Source: Paraspadella gotoi
Lineage: Eukaryota; Chaetognatha
DNA: 64,000 nucleotides
Assembly (NCBI GenBank): GCA_051294375.1
Contig: CM119263.1
Coordinates: forward strand, 19,868,115-19,932,114
Direction of reading: 5' to 3'
Shown: one piece after another, positions 52,279 through 63,457 of the stretch
How positions within the stretch are numbered: the first letter of the stretch is position 1
Layout: every line of letters starts with the position of its first letter
Notes under the pieces: model-generated
Database searches by the model: none
What the model was told of the DNA's origin: nothing
Seen by the model: the letters and a program-made list of their open reading frames with translations, nothing else
Position numbers and translations under genes: made by a program

Positions 52279-53950
52279 AACCCCGTTGTTATCAATAACG
52301 TATTAATTCATGATTTTGTCAGTTGTTCGGGTCCAAATTACAATTTGTTAAACGATGAATCGGTTATTCATCAAAGAATCAAAATTCTATCACGGTTTTT
52401 TTCTATTTCTATATATGACTTCAGTTTTAACATTATTTTTCTCCGGGGATACAAAGGGTTTACTAGGCACTCGCAGAATCGCTTATGATACGAGAGGCGC
52501 CGACCATCTCGTCTTTTAGGGTATTCGTACTAATCGTACCCTTAGGCTTAGAGGCAAAGGGCGCTTCATTACACTAGCGAGATTAGGCCACTTTCTTTTG
52601 CCAGAGAACCGAAGTTTGGAAGGTGCGTTAGCCCTCTACTACTCTAGGCCCTTGAGAGCGCCACACTAATCTATATATTGAGTTGCGTTTAAAATTTTTG
52701 AAATTAAGCTTGGTCCATTGTTTTCACTCTTGTTCGCTCCATTGCTCTCGTTCTCATGCAATTGAAGGCTATTTTTACTGTTTTTATACTTCGGTGGGAG
52801 AAAATGGTTAAGAGTAACATTATCTCATTAATATCTTATTATGCCATATGGTGTAGATAAAAATATTATACGGAGCACCAACTTTTGAAAAATGTTAACT
52901 GTCTGTCAGCCCGAAGTTTTTTTTCATGCTTTTTTACTTAATTAACGATTATACTTGACTACATACATTGTGCTGAATTTTTGCATTGTTTAAAGTTGTC
53001 TTAAGTTCGAAAAAGAAAACCAAACATAAGTCATATTTCTTATTGCAAACCATTTTCGTTTAAACCGAATGGATTTTCAACCAAATAACCAGGTTAACGT
53101 AAACCTTATTCATTTCAGTATTGTCAGAAATCTTGCATGTTATTTAAAAAAATGTTCTACAGTAGTATGGCAATGTACTGCAGAGTAACCTCAAGTTTTA
53201 AACAACTTAAAGTAACCAGACATACATGTGTTAGTCACATTTGTGGTAACCAACTCAGCTAAATAATTGAGGTACTGTAGTAACACAATGTAAAAAAGGA
53301 TGTTTATACATTGTTTTAATCTTTTAATTCAAATACTGCTGGTTCATTGATGAATAACTCACCTATATTTGCGTGAATTTTATTTTAAAATGTTGATTGT
53401 ATACAAATACTGTTCGTGTTATGGAGTGTTCATGTCCAAAACGCCTGTTTTCTTTTATTTTGTAGACATGTTCTATGTCAGACCTGATAAGATATATGAA
53501 TTATACTAGTACAGTGGTAACCTCTTTACTTCATGGGTTTATAAGATAAGCCAGAGTGAATTTCAAGTTCTTTTTTAAACAAGCGAGCTAACTAACTGTT
53601 TGAATTTGGTTCTTAATTTTCATATTATCAATTTCGTTATTCACATTTCTTTCCCTTATTAACATTAGGTATTTTCTTTTATTCTTAATTTTATTTTTTC
53701 TTCCTTTCTTTTTTCTTTCTTTTTTCCTTTGCTTCCTTTTTATCTATCATTTAAAAATTTCATGATTTTACTAATTACATATTCAAGGTAAAAACATAAC
53801 TTCGAAATTAAATTCGTGGCCCCGCACGCGATGGCATACATACTTCGCCATTCATGGGCCTAATTGTTATCGAATAGGATTCATGTCAAGTAGAGACTTC
53901 TGTTTGACTAAAACTTTTAGTAAAGCCGCGTTCATTAGATTATTTAAAAA
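52279..53950. other. 3' flank of PDE1-like gene and intergenic spacer
   Basis: Follows the TGA stop. Contains a moderately G+C-rich stretch (52,490-52,670) probably within the 3' UTR, then A/T-rich sequence. No perfect AATAAA close to the stop and no further gene were seen. Confidence 0.5.
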
Positions 53951-56900
53951 ATGGAGATCTTTTCCGCCTATTTGCTATTTGTTTATATATGGTTCGCTTC
54001 GATAACGATAAACGACGCGTCCAATTGTTCCGTGGACGCCCAAGAATTCGGGATTAACTTTCAAGTAAGATTACATCACGTTCATATTGTCTTTTAAAAA
54101 TGCATCATTCTTACTTAATAATAATTCCATCCAAGAATTATTGTCAAGTGATCCCTAGCGACTCGTACTTAGTAACGCTTGCCCGACTCATGTGCTGCGA
54201 GTCAAATCGAAAAGCCTTGCGTCATTTTCGATTTCAGGACGAGGTCGACTTCAACGAAATCAAGGTGGGTTATGACGGGAGGTTTGGTTTAAAAGTTTAC
54301 GGAATCGTTATGTTGTACAAAAACGAACCCATATAATACTGGCCGAGATTTTAAATTTAAGAAAATCTAGCTATGAAGTAACCTTATCTACATATCTCAG
54401 CTGAACTTGACGGAATTTCGAGTTCTTCTTGAGGACTTGGTTGCCAACAATACGACACTAAGTGCCCGTTTAGCGGACCTTTCCAGCTTGGAGTCTCGCC
54501 TCGCGTCCCTGGAGTTACAGGTGGCTTCGCTAGAAGCCAACGCTTCGGCCTCAAGAGAAAATGCGGCTTGGCTCAACCAGACGTTGTCGGAACTGACGTT
54601 CCGCCAGGAAGACTTGCGGTATTTTCTTTCGCCTTTTGGCTTTTGCATTCTGTCGGTAATTAACTAATTTTAAAATTTAATAAAATAAAAACATTTTGAA
54701 TGGAATGAATTCAATAACATTTAGAAACCAACTGGTACACAGTTATGCAATAGCATCACTCTATCTGAAAAGCATCAACATCTGCGTATTATTATTAACC
54801 TTTGCTATGTCCAATTTTTAATTACTATCTAACGAATTTGTCCCGCAAGGAATAGCGTGGAAACGTCATTGAAAGAGTTGCGGTCCGTGACAAACGAATC
54901 TTTTACCAACACTTCGTCGCGGATTAGCACCCTGCATGAGACGGTGGGGCTTGCGGACAACCTATTGGCCGCCTTTGTCAGTAACGCCACACCTTGTAGG
55001 GAAGATTTTAATGAGCGTCTAAATGAGATCGTGGAAGTTACGCTGCCGGAGATCAACGCCACGTATGTAGCGGCGGTGGAGGCTACAAAAGAAAAGATAG
55101 AAGGTAAACCAGGTTTAACTTTAAGGGTTGTTTCACCAAGATCAATAGAGACGATACCCTTAAATTCTGTCGCCAGGAATAGAGAATAACCTCGAAAACT
55201 TAACTACAACTGTGGAGGAAAACATAGAAACAATCGACAACAATATAACCTACATTCTTATGGAATTAGAGAGGCTAGAATTCATGGAAACGTCTTCGAT
55301 AACGACATTTTTATCTTTGACAACGGATGGGACGACGACGTCAATGGACGCACCAAGCACAACGCGAACCACTACAATTGTTGCAACAGATGAAGCATCT
55401 CCGACAACAATGACAACACCGAGGGAAACAACTATTTCTGAAGAAACTATACCGGAAACAACGACGGGAAGAGAAGAAACAACCACTTTAACGACTACCA
55501 CAATAGCTGTAGAAACGATGGAAACAACATTAGAAATAATTTCGTCAACTGCAAAGGAAGAAACAACGGTTGAGACGACGTCGACATCAGCATTCACTAA
55601 TACGACTACAACGCATAATACTACAACTTCCACAACGACAATCCAGATCAACGATACCTGTCTCCCAGATTTTTACTCATGCATCTGGTCGACGCCATTC
55701 CCATTTTCCTTTGAAAACGTGTCATTGGTATGGAGCCTCGATTGTTCCGGGGATTACTGCGACTTCGAAACGTCGACTGATGACGGGACTTGGCTACGAT
55801 TCCAGCGCCATCACCCGGGAAAAACGGGACTGTCTCTATTCGCCGACGCTGGATGGGACGACTATGTTGAAGGATTCGGGGACGCAAGAACAGACGGAGA
55901 GTTTTGGTTGGGGCTGGAAAATCTTTATCAAGTCAGTTCGGCGTTAAAAAAAAAAGAAAAAATTTTAAAAAAATATTAATACTATCTAATTGTGACGAGT
56001 GACAACAACTAATCGAATAAAACTTATATTTTCGGTTAAATAATTTTCTTCTTTCTTGTTTTGTCCAGATATCTTCTATTGGTACATGGGAATTGATGAT
56101 AAAATTTACGTACAGAGATCTCAACGATACCGGCTATCTCGATGCTTACGAAGTATATGAGTACTTTAAGGTATAAGTGCGCTAATTATAATGTAATTTT
56201 TTTTTTCATTCCCTGGCAAAGCTGTTCAATACCATGATGGAAAAAAAAGTTTCGCGGTTTGGAAAAGCCAGTTAATTTTATTGTCAAATATTTTTTGGCT
56301 AATAAATAAGTTTTAATAGGTAATATGACTCCCTAAGACTGAATAAAATAATTATTTTTAACAGCTTTAAATTATTCAATGCATTCAAATACTTCCAAAA
56401 GAAGTTGTCTCTAACTGTTTTCACTTCTTTTTGATTAAGAGAAATATTCATATTATTATTAAAATTATATCTCTGACATGATATTTTTTTATCAGATGGG
56501 GCAAAAAATGGTCCTTAGCAAGCAGTGAAAAAGATTGATCCTCTATAAAGTAAACCAGGCTTGAGTTCTTGCTGCATAATTCATTGTATTTCACTTCAAC
56601 AAAATCTTTATTTTTTTATTTTTGGACTTGTTTGATACTTGATTCTGAGAGTACATCCAAAGGTAAATAAAAATGAAATCTTTGCTTACAGAAAGGTTAC
56701 CCGGAACCTTATAACTTATATTGATACTTGAAGAGACAGTAATCATTGATATGTGTTAATGACAGAACCGTTCAATATAAGCAGTCCCTGAGCTTCGGAT
56801 CAGGCTGTAACACTATTTTACAGGCGGGTTAAGTGCCCCGTCCCTCTTAACTGCCAGGCAGCCACTGGGCTAAAACCCCGGACCTTTGGGTTGGGAGGCG

Positions 56901-58006
56901 AATGACTTGCCTCCGGCACCAATGGCCTTTGATGAACGGTTGGTAGATTTTCTTCCACCATATACTTTACAATTTAAAAATAATATTCTGTTACATCTAT
57001 AGCATCAATATATTTTTAATATTACTCTTTTTTTGATATATGAATTAAGATTCATACCTGAATCTATCCTAATAGAAATAATGCAATAACCATTTGACAT
57101 GAGACTGAGAAAACGCAGGGATTTTTAATAGTATTGGTTAAACTCAAAAAGTAATAAAAAAAAAACCGGAAATAAATATAAATAAAAAGTATAAATATAA
57201 AAAAGATAAAAATGAAAGAAACCTTTTTTTTGGACAACATATTTTTTTTTACATGGAACTCCTGTATTTTTTGTCATACATAAATGAATGGATAATTTTT
57301 ATATTGGTTGTACCAATTTCATAAATGAGACACAGCTTATATGAATCATAAAAGGCCAAAGTTTCTTGATATTTAAATTTTATTTTTCGATTCTTACATT
57401 AATATTCCAAAAAATAACTGGAAAGTAACCGCGACACTTTTTTTTCCATCATGGTAATCTCAAAGTTTATACTATTCTTATTTCAGATCTATATATTTTT
57501 TTATATTTTTCATAGATATATGATTGGACGACTAATTATACATTGGAATATGGAATGCTGAAAGACCAAAAAAACACCACAGCTAATCCATCTTTTGACG
57601 CATATGATATGAATTTTGTTCCATTTACAACAAGGTACGTAATATCCTGGGTATCATGATTAAATTCAACGCAAACTATCAGCTTAATATTGCTCATAAG
57701 GATAATCATAATGTTTATAATTATATGTAGTACCCTTGATGGCGTCACATTTATGCTCCTTCCTCACTCTACAGAGACGTAGACAACGACCTAAATTCAA
57801 CGGTAAACTGCGCCAAAAGCACTTTTGAACCTGGGGGTGGGGGTGGCTCGGGTGGTTGGTGGTTTTCAATTTGTGGAAGCCAAGTTTCCTCATTCGTTTG
57901 CTTAAACTGCAACCGTCTAGAAGACGAGTCCGGTATTCTTAAGGTCTCTGGAGTCGAGTATCTCGTCAAAGCGACGGAGATGCTACTTCGACCAGCTCCT
58001 GCTTAG
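53951..58006 (+). CDS. Secreted fibrinogen-related protein with coiled coil and Thr-rich stalk
   Basis: Eight exons in phase: 53951-54064, 54238-54264, 54401-54618, 54850-55103, 55177-55931, 56069-56170, 57516-57634 and 57775-58006 (TAG), giving 606 residues. Residues 1-24 look like a signal peptide (hydrophobic AYLLFVYIWFASITI). Residues 48-240 are a heptad-rich, probably coiled-coil region with several NxT/NxS sites. Residues about 242-363 are a Thr-rich, mucin-like linker. From about residue 365 a divergent fibrinogen C-terminal domain follows: GWDDYVEGFGD, GEFWLGLENLY, then DVDNDLNSTVNCA, which resembles the Ca2+-site loop, and GGWWFSICGS. The layout resembles lectin-like FREP, ficolin and tenascin-type proteins used in recognition or matrix. 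The ligand is unknown. The Gly run before the WW pair is unusual. The start codon was chosen because it gives the signal peptide. An AATAAA lies 34 nt after the stop. Confidence 0.85.
56171..57515. other. Large intron of the fibrinogen-related gene
   Basis: A 1.35-kb intron splitting the fibrinogen-like domain, with donor AAG|GTATAAGT and acceptor TTCATAG. It contains a family 2 SINE-like copy; the rest is A/T-rich without exons. Confidence 0.8.
56800..56962 (-). mobile_element. tRNA-derived SINE-like element, family 2
   Basis: On the minus strand: hairpin GGTGGAAGAAAATCTACC, then ATTGGTGCCGGAGGCAAG (A-box region), CCTCCCAACCCAAAGG and GGGGTTTTAGCCC (diverged B box), then CAGTGGCTGCCTGGCAG. 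The 5' part is shared with 42,003-42,079. Located in an intron of the fibrinogen-related gene, antisense to it. Confidence 0.65.
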
Positions 58007-58039
58007 GGGTTTCAGTTTTTAAATTATTGTTCTTTTGAA

Positions 58040-58045
58040 AATAAA
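58040..58045 (+). terminator. Polyadenylation signal AATAAA for the fibrinogen-related gene
   Basis: A perfect AATAAA hexamer lies 34 nt downstream of the TAG stop at 58006, within an A/T-rich tract. The position suits a very short 3' UTR. It is inferred from motif and spacing only. Confidence 0.5.
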
Positions 58046-59600
58046 ATAAGAAAATGCATTGGTTCATGTTCACTAGTACATAGAAATACGTCAGAAGTTG
58101 AGTGAAAGATATTTTTTTTTCAAACTGAAATTTATAGATTTTATGATTATCATATCATTTTTTAATGCTGTTTGAGTACATGTCTATATACTGATTTAGT
58201 GAACAGAATCCATTTTATTTTTGGAGAAGTGAATAGAATTAGAAGTGATTTCTTTAAAAAGAAAGAAAGAAAAAAAAATCATATACAACTTTTGTCCCCT
58301 CAAAAAGTTATCCATTCCCACCCCTTTCTGTTCAGCCTATTAGATATTATGATTTTTCATTAATGACTTTCTAACAGGAATGATGTGTGATATCTATTAG
58401 AAAACTAGGACAGATTGTAATCTAACCTTGTGTTGTATAGATGCTTCCTCTATTTCCAGAAGATAACAATGACTTCCCCTTCCCAAAATGAGTTGTTAGA
58501 TATAATGATAAGTAACAATTTTTTAAAGAAAACAATACATATATTTAAAGAATATAGATTAAAAAGTAAATCTTTCATAAAATATAAAAATAGAAAATAG
58601 TGAAACAAGTAATTTGAAAATTTTCATATTAATGAAAAATGAAACAAAACCATTTAAATATCCATAATTTCGGGCCATTGACATTTCTTTGATGGCAAAA
58701 AAAATAGGCGCACAAACAAAACTTACTACATACCTTTTCATCAAATTCTGAATATCTACGACTAGTATAGTATGCACTATCTACCAAGAATGGAGTAATG
58801 AGTAATGTTTAACTTTTAACTACCCGAGGAAGAAAAAGAAGAAGTCTTTTATTTTATTCTCTCTTTGCGATGGATGCCGCTTTTAATGAGAAAATGGCGG
58901 ATAAAGATGTCGCCGGCTCTGGGATTCTTTAGCTCTTCCACTCTTCCTCCTTTTGTTGAATAATGCTTGGATGTTCCTCACTTGAATGACTGCAACTTCT
59001 CCAGCGTTGCTCGTGCAATTTGGCCGTATATTTTTCTCGTAAAAAATTGTATTTACTTTGGTTTCTTATTAGATTAGCACAAATTCTTGTTATATATTTA
59101 CATGGATTCAGTTTATTTACATGAACATGAACATCTAAAAAGCAAGACACTGTTGACTTTATTAACTACATGAAGACCGTCTTAAATGCAAAGCAACGTG
59201 GCCTAATCATCGTCACACATTGTTTGAGGATCAAATCGTCGTGTCGTTTGTCCAAAGAACTCAGAACTGAGAAGTTGCTCAACGCCTAATTCTGATTATA
59301 AAAGTGAATGATTATAATTAATGTGTACAGCCACTGGTTTGGCGTCTCACATAAATCTGACAAGCTAATCACGAGTTGTTCGCCGATTATCCTCTGGCTT
59401 GTAACATGCGTATTTTTTCATATTTGTCGTTTTGAAAAATTTTGCTCTTTTAAATTTCATTTTTTACTTTCAGGCAAAGTCGGAAATAAAAACTAGTTAG
59501 AAAAAAAATTACGTAGTTCCACTCGTTTTTGGACGGTGATACGTTAGTTCATTTCTTTCGTCAATTCCCAAACCCCCTCTTGGGGCCTTGAAGTTGCCTG
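58046..59600. other. Spacer between fibrinogen-related and zinc-finger genes
   Basis: A/T-rich, with no long conserved frame. It includes the small frame at 58,870 and an acceptor-like TTTCAG at 59468-59473 that may end a 5' UTR intron of the zinc-finger gene. Confidence 0.5.
58870..58932 (+). other. 20-codon open frame with YY1-like motif
   Basis: ATG to TAG encodes MDAAFNEKMADKDVAGSGIL. AAAATGGCGG (58891-58900) resembles a YY1 site often found near animal transcription starts. It sits 0.7 kb upstream of the zinc-finger ATG, so it could lie in that gene's leader or be a small upstream frame. Neither use is proven. Confidence 0.2.
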
Positions 59601-62600
59601 ATGGATTTACTTGAACTTGAGCCGGCCGAAGAAGAGGCCGAATTCTTAGCCGAGTTGGATTCTGATGAGAATTTTGATTCCCAACCTAACGAGAATATTT
59701 TCAACCCCGCACCATCTTTGGGCGATGAACTTTCACTTGATAAATCTAGGGTCGATGCCCAAGCGCCGAACCCGCCGCCGGCACCGCATGAAGTACAAGG
59801 CGTTACTGAAATTAGGCAAGAGCTCCTCATAGATGAAATATTTAAAGATGCTGGCCTCTTGGAGGAAGTGTTTGGAGAAGGGACTCAAACAAGGCATTCT
59901 TCCCCTTTTCCTTCCGAGTTACCTCTAGGTTAGTCAATAGTGGATTAAAGAGCGAAAATCTGATTTGTCACCAAATATTTATAAATTACTATATTCTCTT
60001 GCATCTCTAACATGACTTTCACGACTCTTTCAGATTTTAATACTTCTGCTCCTCGTCGTCCTGCCAACCATAACTTTATCCCACGATCAATGCCGATTAA
60101 GCGCCGCTTCGCGCCCACGGGCAAGGAGATTAGCGTTGGGGAAGTTGAGGACAAAGATTTTTGGCGCTTCACTAATAAAAATTGTGGTTTTAACGACGCA
60201 ACGAATGGAGCTTTAAGCAGCGACGAGGAGGAAAATTACCAAGGTCAAGAGGAAATTAGTAATTTTTTTATAAAATATATATATTAATAGTTAAACTTAA
60301 CGATTAAAATTAAAATCTTAAAATTTTATTCTTATAGAATTTTTACCTTAAAAATCTGTTATTTTAAAAATCTGACATTTTGTAACTTTTTTTTAAATAG
60401 CCATCGTGAATATTCTTACATAATGTTAAATTAATACAATAAATTAATGTACTGCTTTACCGTTTCCAGATTTTCTCCAGAAGCAATGTCTCCCATGGCA
60501 AATGCGTACGGAAAACTCAGAGCCAGAGGTTTGATATCATTTTATGAGTCCATATAAAACTATCAATTTTAAATTTATTTTAAATCTCCTTTAGATAGAT
60601 CAACTTCTCAGTACGTCAAACATGGATATCCCATTATGGAAGCAGCCTCAAACTACGCCTCGACTTCTTTCCGATGGCTTTACACTTCCTGCTCCGGAAA
60701 ACTACAAAATTCCTCGGAATCACATCTCTTTCTCTCCACCGAGACCAAACAAGGGGATTCGGGATGTCGCCTTAATTAGAGAGCGACCACTTTCTTACGC
60801 TGTGCCAACAAAACAACGAGAATTACCGCCCGTCAGAAGCGAGAAAAGTAACGACGTGCAGGATGACCATTTCTCTCAAGAAGAGATGGAAGCTCGATTG
60901 GAGAAAACTCCGCCGGCTTCACCTTCTCCGTCGCATGGCGACCGTGTTTGGACGCCGGAGGAAGAATTTCTCCTAACGAGTCCTACTGCCAAACGTCCTC
61001 GATGCCAACCTCTATCCCCGATATCAAAGGCGGACGCCAACGAAATCTTAGATTCTACTTGTCCTTTAAAACAAAATTCTACAACGGAGCATCAGGACCT
61101 ATCACTACTTTTAAAAAATCAAATAACCAAGGCATTCGCTTACATATTTGAGCCCAATGATCCTGACCTGGAGATAAAACCAAACTACTTACAGTTCAAG
61201 GAATTGCGACACGAATGCACAAATTGTGAGTGCAAGAAATCTACGAAGGACAGCTCTCCCATTACAGTTAACGTATTTTCATCCATTACGTTTTGGATCC
61301 CAAAAAAAGATGTATCCTATATTAAGAAGGAAGAGGAGAAAGTTGAATTACCAAATATTAAAAATGAAAAGTCGCTAATTCAAAAAATAGTAAGCCCACA
61401 AAAAGACAAAATTCCAATTATTATGATAGATTCCGATACAGAGCCAGAAGAAGAAACGGAAAATCCTCAAGCACCGCTCACTCTCGACAGTGACAGCGAA
61501 GTCGAAATTTTAGGAAGTCCTATTATCGCGAAATCTTCCGATAAAAGTAATTTACTAAAAGAAATAGGTATGTTACCGTTACCGGCGACAGCCGATAAAG
61601 ATTTAACGAGCAGAATAAAAGGCTACACCAAAATCTGCCTGCAAACAACAGTTTTTGAGGGTTCAAACTCGGATAGATTCCAAGCCTACACAATTCAAGA
61701 ATCAACATTTCATCAATTCTTGGCTTTAGATCCCAAGTTAAAATTAACTCCACGTGTCGATCTTTGCCGAAGTAAATGCTGTCCTTTAGTAAACAAGAAA
61801 AGTGATACAAAAACAAAATGTCGAGAAGTGCTCCAACTGGAAAAGATGGAAGTATCTTTGAAATGGCCTTCAGGCAGAACACGTTCATCTAAAACATCGC
61901 AAACATTAAAGGAGAAAGAACTTCTTAAAACGAACGATGCATCAGAAATTCATAATAAAACTGACAACTACAAAAAACATCAGCTCGATCGTGCATTTAA
62001 ACGAGGTTTGCCGAAACCATTTAGAAACCATAAAATCTCAATTATTAAGAAGGATTCACTTTGTGTGGAAAGTTCATTACGGTCACCAACCCATTCAAAC
62101 AATCTTAATTCAGATGCCCGAGCTGCCTCCTCCAATGTCGTTTCATATTCCCAGTCAAAACCTAAAAGCGATAAGACTTCCACGAGCTCGTTGAAGACTT
62201 TGAGCAAAAGTGTTAAAACTTCCAATCAGCAGGATATTCGAGTTATTGAACATGAGGACGATATTTTCGAAGAAGTTCCTAGGGATCCTTTGGCCATATT
62301 TTCTGAAAATCTCGAAGATGATTCCGATCACGAAGGAACCTTACGTATAGACACTACAGATGAAAGTGAAACGGCACAAAACTTAGAGCCCGAGATTAAA
62401 ATCGAGCATAACCAAAAGAAGTCCAACTCACAAGTGATCATTACTTCAAGTTTAGATAAATGTGATTTTTGCAGTGACCAGGTAATTTACGACGATGCTT
62501 CTCTATTGAAAGAACACATTCAGCAAATTCACCCTTTTCGTTGCAAATTCTGCTTCTTAGATTTTAAAGACGCCGATGAACGTTACACCCATTTAATACA

Positions 62601-63246
62601 TTGCGTTGAGTATATGAAAGGGCGTAAAGTTTGCTCTTTTTGTGAAACCATCCGTTTTGATAAGCCGATTTCAAAAGAAAGGCATGAAAATACCAAACAC
62701 CATAAAAAGTTGCGTCGTCTCACTAATGATGCATATTGGAAAGGGGTCAACGATATGGGCAATAAATATCGTAAGTATGGCTTATACATTGACCCCTTAC
62801 ACGCCACACAGGATACCGAGCTCGGACACGCTCTCGATGCTTCACCCGATCCCTCTCGCGATGCCTCGCTCGAGGCCCCTCGCGATGCCTCGCTCGAGGC
62901 CCCTCGCGATGCCTCGCTCGAGGCCCCTCGCGATGCCTCGCTCGAGGCCCCTCGCGATGCCTCGCTCGAGGCCCCTCGCGATGCCTCTAGTGATGTCTCA
63001 CGCGATCCCCCTCGCAATGCCTCGCTCGACTGCGCAACTGATGTCGCACTGAATAGTGCTTTAAATACAGCACTAGAAACCACTCTCAATTCCACACAAT
63101 TTACTGAACTAAATGCTATGAACCAAACCGAACAAGAGAGCAACCACATAACCACTAACGATTCTGTGATCGTCAACATGAATTCTGTTGAAGTGCTACT
63201 GCCCGACTTTGCATCGGGTTTTAGAGAATTTGATTATAATTTATAA
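59601..63246 (+). CDS. C2H2 zinc-finger protein with acidic N-terminus, SUMO-type motifs and octapeptide repeats
   Basis: Four exons in phase: 59601-59928, 60034-60243, 60470-60528 and 60595-63246, giving 1,082 residues. I do not recognise the orthologue. Residues 1-60 are strongly acidic and may be an activation or interaction surface. Most of exon 4 is disordered and rich in Ser, Lys and Glu. PIIMIDSDTEPEEE (about residue 473) and LTLDSDSEVEILGS look like SUMO-interacting motifs, and IKKE and IKIE fit the sumoylation consensus. Two Cys-rich patches, HECTNCECKK and CRSKCCPL, are separate from the fingers. Three consecutive C2H2-like fingers sit at about residues 822-900: CDFC...HIQQIH, CKFC...HLIHC and CSFC...HENTKH. 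Then comes a run of ASLEAPRD octapeptides and an Asn/Thr-rich tail. A nuclear, DNA- or chromatin-related role is inferred. The ATG at 59601 opens the longest in-phase reading; an acceptor-like TTTCAG at 59468-59473 suggests a 5' UTR intron. Confidence 0.8.
62836..63003 (+). repeat. 24-bp coding minisatellite (octapeptide ASLEAPRD)
   Basis: Five identical 24-bp units, beginning GATGCCTCGCTCGAGG, run from 62860 to 62979. A degenerate unit lies on either side (62836-62859 and 62980-63003). The period is a multiple of three, so copy-number change keeps the zinc-finger frame. The units are far richer in G+C and CpG than the rest of the exon, and their perfect identity implies recent expansion or homogenisation. 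Confidence 0.95.
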
Positions 63247-63370
63247 ATTTGTATAATCCTAATACATTTTTGATTGTTTTATCCTGAAATTTTTCCAGTT
63301 ACTTTCCAAGTCTTATTATCAACATGCAACACCTAAAAAGGTTTTTTGTTTTTCATGATTTGATATTTCG

Positions 63371-63383
63371 TTAACTTTTTCAG
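63371..63383 (+). promoter_or_regulatory. Splice-acceptor-like site upstream of STRAP
   Basis: TTAACTTTTTCAG ends 74 nt before the STRAP ATG inside the 211-bp spacer after the zinc-finger gene. It has a branch-like TTAAC and a pyrimidine tract before CAG. It could be a 5' UTR intron acceptor, a trans-splicing acceptor, or chance in A/T-rich DNA. Confidence 0.3.
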
Positions 63384-63457
63384 TCGAATCAAATATTTTT
63401 TAAAAGAACCGAGACTTTCGCTGTGATTCTTTTACGTCAACAAACTCTTTATGAACA

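Noticed and set aside
62860-62979. 24-bp direct repeats as CRISPR
   Set aside because: No spacers between units, and they lie in frame within a coding exon.
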